64,000 bases of DNA from JAAXVQ01 sp964604705 (GTDB taxonomy: Bacteria; Oederibacteriota; JAAXVQ01): the NCBI GenBank assembly GCA_964604705.1, contig CAZSAP010000004.1, positions 62,001-126,000 on the forward strand, in the 5' to 3' direction. The notes under the pieces were generated by a model that was not told where the DNA came from, searched no databases, and worked only from the letters and a program-made list of their open reading frames with translations. The position numbers were made by a program, and so were the translations under genes. Position 1 is the first letter of the stretch. Each line of letters starts with the position of its first letter. Shown here in pieces: positions 47,816 through 56,197 of this stretch.

Positions 47816-48793
47816 ATGCACACGGCTGATTTTTGGAAGACCATTAATGAATTCGTCCATTGCGAGCTTTGTCCCCACCGGTGCAGGATTCGGGAGCACC
47901 AAGTGGGACGGTGCGGGATTCGCCGGCATGCCGGCGGGCGTTTGGTGGCCGAGGCGTATGGATTGGTTTCAGCCCAAGCCCTGGATCCGATCGAAAAGAA
48001 ACCGCTCTTTCATGTGAAGCCGGGGCGGGAGATTTTTTCCATCGGTTCGGGCGGGTGCAACTTTCATTGCTCCTTTTGCCAAAACTGGACCATTTCTCAG
48101 TCCGTGCCTCCCATGGTACCGCTGGCGCCGTCCGAGGTCGTGGCCGCAGCGTTGGCGCGCAAAGCGTGCGGCGTGGCGTATACGTACAACGAGCCGCTGA
48201 TTAATTTTGAATATGTGTTGGATTGCGCGCGTTTGGTGCGCGAGGCGGGTCTGATCAACGTGATGGTGACCAACGGGTATATCAACCCCGAACCCCGGCG
48301 GGTTTTATTGCCCTGGATCGACGCGTGGAACATTGATTTGAAGTCGGCACGTCCGGAGTTCTATCAGAAATTTTGCGGGGCGGACCTGGAACCGGTACTT
48401 GAGACCCTTCGTGACGCTGTGGCCGTGGCGCATGTGGAAGTGACCCACCTGGTGGTCACGGAAGGCAATGACCGGGAGGCGGACCTGGAAGCACTGGTGG
48501 ACGCGTTGGCGGCGATTTCACCCGAGATGCCTGTGCATTTTTCCCGCTACTTTCCGCAGTACCAATGGGAGGCCCCGCCGACCTCGCAAAGGGTCATGCA
48601 GCGGGCGCTCACCTTGGCGCAGAAAAAGTTGAGTTGGGTCTATTTGGGAAATGTACAGGGTCATGATGATTCGACCTATTGCCCGGATTGCGCGGAGCGT
48701 CTGATTCCGCGGCAGGGCTTTATCACAGGAACGGTTCGAGTCGCGGACGGGTGTTGTCCGCAGTGTCAGCGCAAAGTGCCGGGGATATTTTAA
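47816..48793 (+). CDS. amrS: AmmeMemoRadiSam system radical SAM enzyme
   Basis: Radical SAM protein of the AmrS/PflA-related group. The SAM-cluster motif is GCNFHCSFCQNW (CxxxCxxC). An N-terminal HCELCPHRCRI with another Cys further on and a C-terminal cysteine group (YCPDCAERLI and GCCPQCQRKV) suggest additional clusters or zinc. The usual partners AmmA and AmmB are not adjacent. I chose the ATG at 47816 because GGTGATC, matching the anti-Shine-Dalgarno extension, lies six bases before it; a GTG at 47795 is possible. The product and substrate of this system remain unknown. Confidence 0.88.
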   Translation: MHTADFWKTINEFVHCELCPHRCRIREHQVGRCGIRRHAGGRLVAEAYGLVSAQALDPIEKKPLFHVKPGREIFSIGSGGCNFHCSFCQNWTISQSVPPMVPLAPSEVVAAALARKACGVAYTYNEPLINFEYVLDCARLVREAGLINVMVTNGYINPEPRRVLLPWIDAWNIDLKSARPEFYQKFCGADLEPVLETLRDAVAVAHVEVTHLVVTEGNDREADLEALVDALAAISPEMPVHFSRYFPQYQWEAPPTSQRVMQRALTLAQKKLSWVYLGNVQGHDDSTYCPDCAERLIPRQGFITGTVRVADGCCPQCQRKVPGIF

Positions 48794-48811
48794 GTACGCA
48801 GGAGTCTAGGT

Positions 48812-49225
48812 ATGGAGTGGTATAACGGGATTTATTATGGCCTTTGTGTTGGCCTCTGGGTCGTGTTGGCGGGGTTGGGGATCGCTTCATTGATCCCGGG
48901 GTTTGCTGCCTGGTTGGGACAACGTCCTAAGATGATGATTCTTTTTTTAGGCATCGACCGGATGCCCGAGAAACCCGTCTCGACCCTCAGGCGGATGTAT
49001 GTCTATTTGGCGCTGGGTTGGAGTTGGCTTATGTCGTGGTCGTGGTGGATCATGCCGGCGCTCAAGAATGTTATTTATCACGATGTGGCTTCGCTTAAAG
49101 CCATGCACATCGCGCGGATCTCGATGTTGATCCTCTTGGTGACGTATTCGGTGTTTGGTTTTTTTTGCATAAGCAAAGCCTTGAAGATCTGGTTCAAGGA
49201 AATTTACAATCGCCCCAATGTCTGA
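48812..49225 (+). CDS. Small membrane protein, unknown function
   Basis: 137 residues with four probable helices (YGLCVGLWVVLAGLGIASLI, MMILFLGI, MYVYLALGWSWLMSWSWWIM and ISMLILLVTYSVFGFFCIS). No family is recognised. The ATG lies 16 bases after the radical SAM gene and a TIGR02265-like gene follows. The unusually Trp-rich central helix (WSWLMSWSWW) is noteworthy. Confidence 0.6.
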   Translation: MEWYNGIYYGLCVGLWVVLAGLGIASLIPGFAAWLGQRPKMMILFLGIDRMPEKPVSTLRRMYVYLALGWSWLMSWSWWIMPALKNVIYHDVASLKAMHIARISMLILLVTYSVFGFFCISKALKIWFKEIYNRPNV

Positions 49226-49258
49226 GGTGGTCTATTTCTGGCTAAGGAGTGATGGATT

Positions 49259-49828
49259 ATGGCACAAGTGAAAGGGAGCACCCTGATTCCGCGTTTGGAA
49301 TATGTAAAGCGTTACGGCAAGCCCGAGGATTGGAAGCGTGTGGCGGCGTTGTTGCGCCCGGAGTTTGTGACCGCGGCCGAGCGCGGACTCATGGTCAGCC
49401 ACTGGTATCCGCTCAGCGATTATACGCAGTTAAGCGGAGCCATTGATAAGGTCATGGGCCGTGGGGATCTCAAGTTGGTCTGGGAATTGGGGCGCTTTTC
49501 CGCCGAATACGCAGCCCAGGGCATTTATAAAATGTTCTATAAATTTGGGAGTCCCGAATGGGTGATCAAGATGGTCGCCTCGGTATGGAAGCAATATTAC
49601 GACGTCGGCCGAGCGGGTGCGGATTTTGAAACCGTACCTACGGGGAAACAGATACGGTTTTACATAGAAGCGTTTCCGGAGGGCTCGCCTGAACTTTGGC
49701 ATTCCATTGGGGGTTGGTCGCAAAAGAGCATTGAAATGTCCGGGGGGCGTGAGGTTGAAGCGAACATTGCAAAGACCTGTAAGCGGCCGGCTTCGAGCTG
49801 TGAAATCGAAATTCGCTGGAAAGTGTAA
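49259..49828 (+). CDS. TIGR02265/DUF2378-like protein (2)
   Basis: 189 residues, distantly related to the protein at 34846-35406. Shared layout: an N-terminal helical half (LIPRLEYVKRYGKPEDWKRV), a middle segment ending FSAEYAAQGIYKMFYKFGSP, then VWKQYYDVGRAGADF and a beta-rich C-terminal part. The C-terminal CKRPASSCEIEIRW parallels the Cys pair of the other copy (CVGRGDDRCVWEF). In this family the fold is thought to resemble V4R/H-NOX-like sensors, but no ligand is known. An AAGGAG site nine bases upstream supports the ATG. Confidence 0.55.
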   Translation: MAQVKGSTLIPRLEYVKRYGKPEDWKRVAALLRPEFVTAAERGLMVSHWYPLSDYTQLSGAIDKVMGRGDLKLVWELGRFSAEYAAQGIYKMFYKFGSPEWVIKMVASVWKQYYDVGRAGADFETVPTGKQIRFYIEAFPEGSPELWHSIGGWSQKSIEMSGGREVEANIAKTCKRPASSCEIEIRWKV

Positions 49829-49885
49829 CCAGGGCGTTTGCCGGTGAGGCGGCGCCGAAGTCATTAAACCTGTTGGGGGTCAACC

Positions 49886-50677
49886 ATGACGTGGAGTAAT
49901 CATCCTGGGGTACGTGCGGTGGTAGGAACGGTTATGGGGGTTAGTTTGATCAATGCAGCGTTTTCTCTCATGAGCATCCTGGGTGGGAAAACGGCGATTC
50001 CGGTTGGTTTCGCTATCTTTCTTTTGTTGGTCCCCGTGTTGGTGAACGTGTTTCTGGCCTTGGGGGCTTTGCGCCTCAAATGGTGGGCGCGTGTGTTGTT
50101 GCTGGTATTGGCGCTTATATCGCTGATCACGACCACGCTGACCTTTGTGCAAAGCTTTAAAACCGTGACCGCCTTTGTTTTGCTGTCGGTCAATCTGGCT
50201 GGATCGGGTTTTATCCTTTGGGCGTTGATGCGCCGCGAGGTTATAGAGTTGTTCAACCAAAACAAGGATACGGACATCGATGTCTTCGGCCTCTCACATC
50301 GCGTCCGCACGTGGCTGTTGCGGTTGGTGGTTTTGAATTCCTTTGTGTTTGTTCTTTCCACCATGGTGTTGCGGGTGAAAAACGCCCTGGGTTTGAGCCA
50401 AGAGATGCGCAGCGTGTTGGTGGTGTATATGTTCATCACACTGGCCATGTTTCTGTACTTCCTTATCTACAGTTTTGTTCACTGGAGTCGGCAGTCCTTT
50501 CGTAAAAAGAGCACCAAATACCTTTGGCTCACGTGTTTGGTGCTGGGGTTGCTCTGGCATTTTATCGGGCATTTTGTTTATTACATCGTGGTAATGGAAA
50601 TGAAAAAAAGCCTGCAGCAACCCGGTGAGAAAACCGCTTTGCCCTCCGCCGGGGGTTCCGCTTCCGAAAACGCATAA
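49886..50677 (+). CDS. Polytopic membrane protein, unknown function
   Basis: 263 residues with about seven hydrophobic helices, for example AVVGTVMGVSLINAAFSLM, GFAIFLLLVPVLVNVFLALG, WWARVLLLVLALISLITTTL, VTAFVLLSVNLAGSGFILWA, FVFVLSTMVLRVKNALGL, VYMFITLAMFLYFLIYSFV and LVLGLLWHFIGHFVYYIVV. No conserved catalytic motif is recognised. It starts with its own GGGGGT site and is followed by the EndoQ-like gene 54 bases later. Confidence 0.6.
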   Translation: MTWSNHPGVRAVVGTVMGVSLINAAFSLMSILGGKTAIPVGFAIFLLLVPVLVNVFLALGALRLKWWARVLLLVLALISLITTTLTFVQSFKTVTAFVLLSVNLAGSGFILWALMRREVIELFNQNKDTDIDVFGLSHRVRTWLLRLVVLNSFVFVLSTMVLRVKNALGLSQEMRSVLVVYMFITLAMFLYFLIYSFVHWSRQSFRKKSTKYLWLTCLVLGLLWHFIGHFVYYIVVMEMKKSLQQPGEKTALPSAGGSASENA

Positions 50678-50731
50678 CCCACTACGCATACCTTCGTCGG
50701 TCTCGGCCGATGCAGAGTTTGAGGACGCAGC

Positions 50732-52042
50732 ATGGATCATTTTATAGCACAACATGCGATTGATTTGAATGAATCCGCGGAAACGCTGGTGTTCGCGGAT
50801 TTGCACATACACTCTCGGTTTTCCCGTGCGACTTCGGGGCAAATGGAGGTGGAGACCTTGGCCTACTGGGCCCAACGCAAGGGGATTGGCCTGTTGGGCA
50901 CCGGGGATTTCACCCATCCGCAACATTTTCAAGACTTGAAAGAAAAATTGGAATTGGATCCACTCTCGGGTTTTTATCGCCTCCGGCGCGGGGACAACGG
51001 TGTGCGGTTTGTACCCACGGCCGAGATCTCCAATATGTTCAAACAAAACGGGAAGGGGCGGCGGGTGCATACCGTGGTCATTGCCCGTTCCCTCGAAACC
51101 GTTCAGGAGATCAATCGCGCCTTGGCGTCGCGCGGCAATGTCGCAGCCGACGGGCGTCCGATTTTCGGTTTCTCGGTCATGCACTTATGCAAGCTTCTAC
51201 GCGAAATTGATCCTGAGACCTTGGTTATCCCGGCGCATATTTGGACGCCTTGGTTCTCGGTATTGGGGGAACGCTCCGGGTTTGATACGTTTGAAGAATG
51301 TTTTGAAGACGAGCTCCCGTTTGTCAGCGCCGTGGAGACCGGACTTTCCTCGGATCCGGAGATGAATTGGCGGCTTTCGCAATTGGATCGGTTTGCCTTG
51401 ATTTCCAATTCGGATTCGCACTCCCCGGCCAAGATTGGGCGCGAGTGCAATGCCTTCCGCGCGCCCCTGACCTGGATCTCGCTCCGGGACACGTTGCGCA
51501 CCCGGGACCGCAATCGCTTTCGTTTTACGGTGGAGTTTTTTCCCGAAGAGGGCAAGTATCATTGGGCCGGGCATCAGGCGTGTGGCGTGGTGGTCTCGCC
51601 GGCCCAGTACCGGGAGTTGAACGGACGCTGCCCGGTGTGCAAAAAAGGTCTGACCGGCGGTGTGGCCTCCCGCGTGGAGATGTTGGCCGATCGCCCGCTC
51701 GGGTACGTTCCGCCGCAGGCCGTACCCAGCATTCATTTGGTTCCGCTGGACGAAGTCATCGGCGAGGCCATGCGTAAAAAATCCACCAACAAGCCGGTAC
51801 AAACCTTGTGGGATCGTTTGGTCACAGAAGCCGGGAACGAACTGGCGGTCTTGTTGTTCCTGCCGGAAGCGGCGCTCCGCGAGATGGCGGGGGACGAGGT
51901 TGCGCGCGCGATCATGCAGATGCGCCGGGGCGAGGTTCAGGCGGTTCCGGGATACGACGGCGTGTATGGGCATATCAAGATTTTTGGCGGCGCGGCGGCG
52001 CTGCCGGAGTTGCCTAAAGTTCCGCAGTTGCCACTGCTCTAG
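50732..52042 (+). CDS. EndoQ-like PHP-domain endonuclease (TIGR00375 family)
   Basis: A PHP-fold phosphoesterase of the endonuclease Q family. Archaeal EndoQ, and a Bacillus relative, nick DNA 5' of deaminated bases such as uracil and hypoxanthine. The metal motifs VFADLHIHSRFSRATSGQME, GTGDFTHPQHF, the central IPAHIWTPWFS and SNSDSHSP are all present, followed by a zinc ribbon (HQACGVVV, then GRCPVCKKGL). A C-terminal helical region follows (LAVLLFLPEAALREM). 436 residues match the family. Together with the MrfA/B fusion it suggests extra DNA-repair capacity; the substrate here is inferred from family only. Confidence 0.85.
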   Translation: MDHFIAQHAIDLNESAETLVFADLHIHSRFSRATSGQMEVETLAYWAQRKGIGLLGTGDFTHPQHFQDLKEKLELDPLSGFYRLRRGDNGVRFVPTAEISNMFKQNGKGRRVHTVVIARSLETVQEINRALASRGNVAADGRPIFGFSVMHLCKLLREIDPETLVIPAHIWTPWFSVLGERSGFDTFEECFEDELPFVSAVETGLSSDPEMNWRLSQLDRFALISNSDSHSPAKIGRECNAFRAPLTWISLRDTLRTRDRNRFRFTVEFFPEEGKYHWAGHQACGVVVSPAQYRELNGRCPVCKKGLTGGVASRVEMLADRPLGYVPPQAVPSIHLVPLDEVIGEAMRKKSTNKPVQTLWDRLVTEAGNELAVLLFLPEAALREMAGDEVARAIMQMRRGEVQAVPGYDGVYGHIKIFGGAAALPELPKVPQLPLL

Positions 52043-52060
52043 TTGTTGGCAAAAGGTATA

Positions 52061-52183
52061 AAGAGGGCGTATGAGTATGGTTTCGAAAAGCGCTTGCCTC
52101 GGAGAGGCTCGCTCCGCATCGGCCATCCTCCGTTGATAAGGATGGCCTCTGAGGTTTTCTCGACCACACCCATGCGCCCTCTT
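52061..52183 (+). ncRNA. Structured intergenic element, copy B (three-way junction)
   Basis: The outer stem pairs 52061-52089 with 52155-52183 (AAGAGGGCG exact, then G-U pairs and a few mismatches). The first inner hairpin is GCCTC-GGA-GAGGC (52096-52108), the linker TCGCTCCGCATCG (52109-52121), the second hairpin GGCCATCCT/AGGATGGCC (52121-52129 with 52139-52147) and closing CTCTGAG (52147-52153). Architecture matches copies A and C. Confidence 0.6.
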
Positions 52184-52252
52184 TGGTTTAATGACGTTTA
52201 AGCAGTATGACGTGAGTGAGATCGCCAAAAAGTAGTGATTGAGGTGAATTTT

Positions 52253-55003
52253 ATGTTGTGGCAAAAAAAAACGCTTAGTATCGTGTTGCCCATGATGCTC
52301 GGCATGTTGCTGGGTGGAACGTCCGCCTATTCAAAAAGTGAGGAATCTATGAAAACAACCATGCATGAAACCTTCCGTCTGTCCAATGGACTGACGGTTA
52401 TTACCAAACAGGTGCAGGCCGCACCGATTGTGTCCGTCTACGTTTGGTATAAGGTCGGGAGCCGGAACGAACCCGAGGGCAAGTCCGGCATGGCGCATTT
52501 TCTGGAACACATGATGTTCAAGGGCACGCCCACGTTTCCCAAAGGGGAGATTACGCGCCAAATCGGGCGCACCGGCGGGGAGCAGAATGCCTTTACCAGC
52601 TACGACTACACGGCCTACTACGAAACCGTACCCGTGGACTACCTGGACTTGGCGCTGAAAATTGAGTCGGACCGAATGCAAAACGCCCTGTTGGACCCAA
52701 AGGAACTGGAGAGCGAGCGGACGGTCATTTTATCCGAGTTGGAGGGGAACCGCAATTATCCGCAAACCCGCTTGCGCGATCTGGTCAATGCCCAGACCTG
52801 GCAGTTGCATCCTTACCGGCGGCCGGTCATTGGTTGGCGCGCCGATGTCGAGGCCCTCACGGCCCTGGACCTACGGGCCTTTTATCAGCGTTACTACCGT
52901 CCGGACAACGCCACGCTGGTCGTGGTTGGGGATTTCAATCCGGCGACCCTTAAAGGCGCCATTGAAAAGTGGTTCGGCCCCTTGCAAGGAAAAGATGCAC
53001 CCCGGGCGTTTGCCAATACACTTGAGCCGCAGCAGGGTGAACGCCGAGTGATTTTGCGGGACCACGGACAGACGCCTTTGTTGCGCCTGCAGATTCGTAT
53101 CCCGCAAGCGGGAAAAGCCGATCATTATCCGTTGACGGTCTTAAACGAGGTGTTGAGCAACGGGAAAACCGCGCGCCTGTACAAGGCGCTGGTGGATACA
53201 GGTTTGGCGGCAGACGTTTCCGCTTCGCCTCAGGAAATGATCGACCCCGGCCTTTGGTCGTTCACGGTCACCTGCCAGCCGGGAGTGGATCCGGCCAAAG
53301 TGGAAGCGGTTTTGAAAAAAGAGTTCGCGCGCATCATTCGCGAACCATTAACGGATCGTGAATTTCAACGTGCGGTCAACCAGACGCGGGCTCAGTTGAT
53401 TTACGCCAAAGACAGCATCAGCGATCAGGCCATGCTTTTGGGATTTTATCAAACCGTGGCCGGGGATTGGACTTTGGTGGATTCGTATCCGGAGAAGGTA
53501 GCCGCCGTAACACCGGCCCAGGTGCAAGCCACGGCCAAGCAGTTTTTAAATGAAGATTTGATGACCTTTGGCTATTTTATTCCCCAAGGCGGAGCTCCGT
53601 CCGGGGCCTTGGCACCCGAATCCGGTGATCGTGTTTCGTGGAAAACCATGCCGGCGCGTCAGGCCTTCACCGAGGCCTTGCCGGTCCTTCCGGGGAACGG
53701 CGGTGGGAGTTCGGGCACCGGAAGTGCCTGCCAACGGTGGACGCTGCCCAACGGCTTGGTGCTCTTGGTACAGCCCAATCACAGCAACCCCACGGTGAGT
53801 GTCTCGGGCTTGATTCGTGCGGGCATGGTGGCCGAACCCGAAGCCTTGCCGGGATTGGCCGTCACGCATGCCCACATGTTGGATCGGGGCACGGCCCAGC
53901 AAACCGCCGATCAACTCTCGGAGAACCTGGAGTTTCACGCCGTTCGCTTTTCCTACCACACCGGGTACGAAGAATTGAATATCGGCGGCGAGGCCTTGAC
54001 CGAGAACAGCGAGTTGCTCTTGGCGACCTTGGCCGAGACCTTGCAGGCTTCCACCTTCCCGAAACGTGAATTGGAAAAAGTGCGTAAGGAAGTATTGACC
54101 TCGGTCAAACTGGCCCAAGACAGTGCGCAAAGCCAGGCGTGGCTGGCGTTTAACCGTTTGGCATATCCGGCCGGGCATCCTATGACACGCAGCTTAATTA
54201 CCGCGGAACCCGGCCTGCGAGCCCTGCAGCGCAAGGATGTGCTGGCCTTTCATGAGCGGTGGGTTCGTCCGGATTTAACGGTTCTCTCCGTGGCCGGAGA
54301 TGTGGATCCGGAGGCAGTAAAAGCCTGGGTGGATAAATATTTCGGCGCATGGACCGCCAAAGGTGCCAAGCCCAGCAATGCGTTCACAGCCATGCCCGCG
54401 GTGAAGACGACCGCCGAACAAGTGGTGGAACTGGCCGGGAAGCGTGAGAGCATTACCTTGTTAGGGCATGAAGGCATTCAACGCAAGGATGCGGAGTATT
54501 ATGAAGCCTACGTGGCCAATCATGTTTTGGGCGGCGGCGGGTTGACCAGCCGACTTATGAAAACCGTACGCGATCGGGACGGGTTGACGTATTCCATACA
54601 CTCCCAGTTCAAGGCCAGTACCAATCTGCGTCCCTGGGTGGTTTCGTTTCAGGCCGATCCGGGTAAGGTTCAGCAGGCGGTGGATACCCTATGGAAAGAG
54701 ATACGCGCCATGCAAGATGGAGACGTCAGCGAACAGGACATCGACGATGGTCGGGAAGAGTTGGTGGGCAGTCTCCTGTTGACGCTTGAGACCAACCAAG
54801 GCATTGCCTTTTTGAATCGGGAAGTGGAGTACCACCAGTTGGGGGCGGATTATTTGCAACAATACCCAAAAGCCATTCGCGGCGTAACCCGGGAACGCCT
54901 CATGGCGGCGTATAAGAAGTGGTTCCATCCCGATCGCTACTTGAAAGCGACGGTAGCTCCGCCTGCCAAGTCGATGCCTTCGGAGGGTTCGAAGGGGCAT
55001 TGA
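52253..55003 (+). CDS. Two-domain M16 zinc peptidase, exported
   Basis: A signal peptide (TLSIVLPMMLGMLLGGTSAYS) precedes two M16 halves. The first is active-type, with the inverted zinc motif HFLEH at residues 82-86 and the downstream Glu expected about 76 residues later (ESERTVILSELEG). The second half (from about 500) keeps the fold but its equivalent site reads HAHMLDRG, so it is non-catalytic, as usual for M16B/C pairs. A GAGGTG site precedes the ATG at 52253; the GTG at 52235 is in frame but adds no signal features. Likely a periplasmic processing protease. The 916 residues are normal for a fused M16. Confidence 0.92.
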   Translation: MLWQKKTLSIVLPMMLGMLLGGTSAYSKSEESMKTTMHETFRLSNGLTVITKQVQAAPIVSVYVWYKVGSRNEPEGKSGMAHFLEHMMFKGTPTFPKGEITRQIGRTGGEQNAFTSYDYTAYYETVPVDYLDLALKIESDRMQNALLDPKELESERTVILSELEGNRNYPQTRLRDLVNAQTWQLHPYRRPVIGWRADVEALTALDLRAFYQRYYRPDNATLVVVGDFNPATLKGAIEKWFGPLQGKDAPRAFANTLEPQQGERRVILRDHGQTPLLRLQIRIPQAGKADHYPLTVLNEVLSNGKTARLYKALVDTGLAADVSASPQEMIDPGLWSFTVTCQPGVDPAKVEAVLKKEFARIIREPLTDREFQRAVNQTRAQLIYAKDSISDQAMLLGFYQTVAGDWTLVDSYPEKVAAVTPAQVQATAKQFLNEDLMTFGYFIPQGGAPSGALAPESGDRVSWKTMPARQAFTEALPVLPGNGGGSSGTGSACQRWTLPNGLVLLVQPNHSNPTVSVSGLIRAGMVAEPEALPGLAVTHAHMLDRGTAQQTADQLSENLEFHAVRFSYHTGYEELNIGGEALTENSELLLATLAETLQASTFPKRELEKVRKEVLTSVKLAQDSAQSQAWLAFNRLAYPAGHPMTRSLITAEPGLRALQRKDVLAFHERWVRPDLTVLSVAGDVDPEAVKAWVDKYFGAWTAKGAKPSNAFTAMPAVKTTAEQVVELAGKRESITLLGHEGIQRKDAEYYEAYVANHVLGGGGLTSRLMKTVRDRDGLTYSIHSQFKASTNLRPWVVSFQADPGKVQQAVDTLWKEIRAMQDGDVSEQDIDDGREELVGSLLLTLETNQGIAFLNREVEYHQLGADYLQQYPKAIRGVTRERLMAAYKKWFHPDRYLKATVAPPAKSMPSEGSKGH

Positions 55004-55028
55004 CCGGGGCAGGCAATTGGTATAAAAT
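55000..55028 (+). promoter_or_regulatory. Promoter of the rubredoxin gene
   Basis: TTGACC at 55000-55005 and TAAAAT at 55023-55028 with a 17-base spacer, starting at the peptidase stop codon. Confidence 0.6.
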
Positions 55029-55066
55029 GCAGTACATTTTAGCGTTGAGAAAGTGAGGCAATCGTC

Positions 55067-55225
55067 ATGGAAAAGTATGTTTGCACAGTGTGTGGGTACG
55101 TGTACGATCCGGCCAAGGGAGATCCGGAAAACGGGATTGCCCCGGGTACTCCTTTTTCCGCCATTCCCGATACGTGGGTCTGTCCGGAATGCGGTGCCGA
55201 TAAATCCAGTTTTGAGAAAGAATAG
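55067..55225 (+). CDS. Rubredoxin
   Basis: A complete 52-residue rubredoxin, the small iron protein that carries single electrons in anaerobes. The iron ligands are the cysteines of YVCTVCGYVYDP and WVCPECGADKS; the central PENGIAPGTPFSAIPDTWVC is canonical. A promoter lies just upstream and a weak GTGAGG site precedes the ATG. It may support oxygen or peroxide reduction, for example with the peroxiredoxin in this window, or link to hydrogenase-derived electrons; partner unknown. A DhaL-type gene starts 15 bases after its stop. Confidence 0.95.
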   Translation: MEKYVCTVCGYVYDPAKGDPENGIAPGTPFSAIPDTWVCPECGADKSSFEKE

Positions 55226-55240
55226 GTTAAAGGGGCATCG

Positions 55241-56197
55241 GTGTTGGAGCACTTGAGTGGGGCCCGTTTGCGACGATCCTTGTTGGCGGGGATTCAATGG
55301 TTTTCGCATTACCGCAAGGATGTGGATCGTATCAATGTATTTCCGGTTCCGGACGGAGATACTGGGAAAAACATGTACCAAGCGTTTCAGGCTGCCGGAA
55401 GGGCCATTGCACTTTTGACCAAACCGAATGCCTCGGATGTGGCTTGGGCGGCCGCCCGTGGGGCCTTGACCGGCGGGCGGGGATGCTCGGGCATGATCTT
55501 ATCCGGTTTTTTTTCCGGCTTTGCCGAAGGTGTGGGCGAACGCGCCACGCTTACGGCCGATGACATGGTGCGTGCCTTGCACATTGGCTGCCTGCGGGCT
55601 CGGGAACGGGTGGAACATCCGAAGGAAGGCACCATCCTAACCGTAGGTGAAGCCGCGGCGCATGCGGCGAAAAAGGCGTCCCTAACGTCTCGTGATATTT
55701 TTTATGTATTGGAGGCGGCCTGCAAAGGCGCCCAACAGGCTTTGCTGCAAACGCAGCAACAGCTTCAGGAACTTAAGGCACATCACGTGGTGGATGCCGG
55801 CGGCCAGGGCTTGGTTTATTTTTACGAAGGGATGGTCCGCTACGGACGCCGCCAAGTGTTGGATGATTCTGCGGCCGAGCATGTTCATCTGTCATCCTTG
55901 CAGCCATCGGTTCCCCGTCACGCCCTTTTTACCCCGTTTAAATTTTGTACGGAATTGATTTTGGAAAGCCCTCACTCGACGGTTGAGGCTTTGCGCAAGC
56001 GCCTGAAGCCACAGGGTGAGGATCTCATGATCGCAGCCTCGACCCCGGCGGCCGGCGTGTTTAAAATTCATTTGCATACCAAGGATCCGGAACCGGTATT
56101 TGCGGATTTGGAAACCGTGGGTACCATTTCCTGGCGGAAAGTCGAGAACATGGAAGAGCAACATCACGACACGTTTAAGGTGCAACCCAAACCATGA
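55241..56197 (+). CDS. DhaL/DAK2-domain fatty-acid-kinase-like protein (FakA-like, short)
   Basis: The N-terminal 190 residues are a DhaL (DAK2) domain: the magnesium/ATP loop INVFPVPDGDTGKNMYQAF and GGRGCSGMILSGFFSGFAEG match FakA. The following 125 residues (FKFCTELILESPHSTVEALR, IHLHTKDPEPVFADLETVG) resemble the start of FakA's second half, but the protein ends there: 318 residues against about 550 in FakA. It overlaps a DegV/FakB gene (ATGA), the protein that carries the fatty acid in the FakAB system, so fatty-acid phosphorylation is the best guess. The GTG start has AAGGGG upstream. Confidence 0.8.
   Translation: MLEHLSGARLRRSLLAGIQWFSHYRKDVDRINVFPVPDGDTGKNMYQAFQAAGRAIALLTKPNASDVAWAAARGALTGGRGCSGMILSGFFSGFAEGVGERATLTADDMVRALHIGCLRARERVEHPKEGTILTVGEAAAHAAKKASLTSRDIFYVLEAACKGAQQALLQTQQQLQELKAHHVVDAGGQGLVYFYEGMVRYGRRQVLDDSAAEHVHLSSLQPSVPRHALFTPFKFCTELILESPHSTVEALRKRLKPQGEDLMIAASTPAAGVFKIHLHTKDPEPVFADLETVGTISWRKVENMEEQHHDTFKVQPKP

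Noticed and set aside
51197..52264. Open frame of 355 codons on the minus strand
   Set aside because: Antisense to the EndoQ-like gene and across the structured element; no ribosome site or family.
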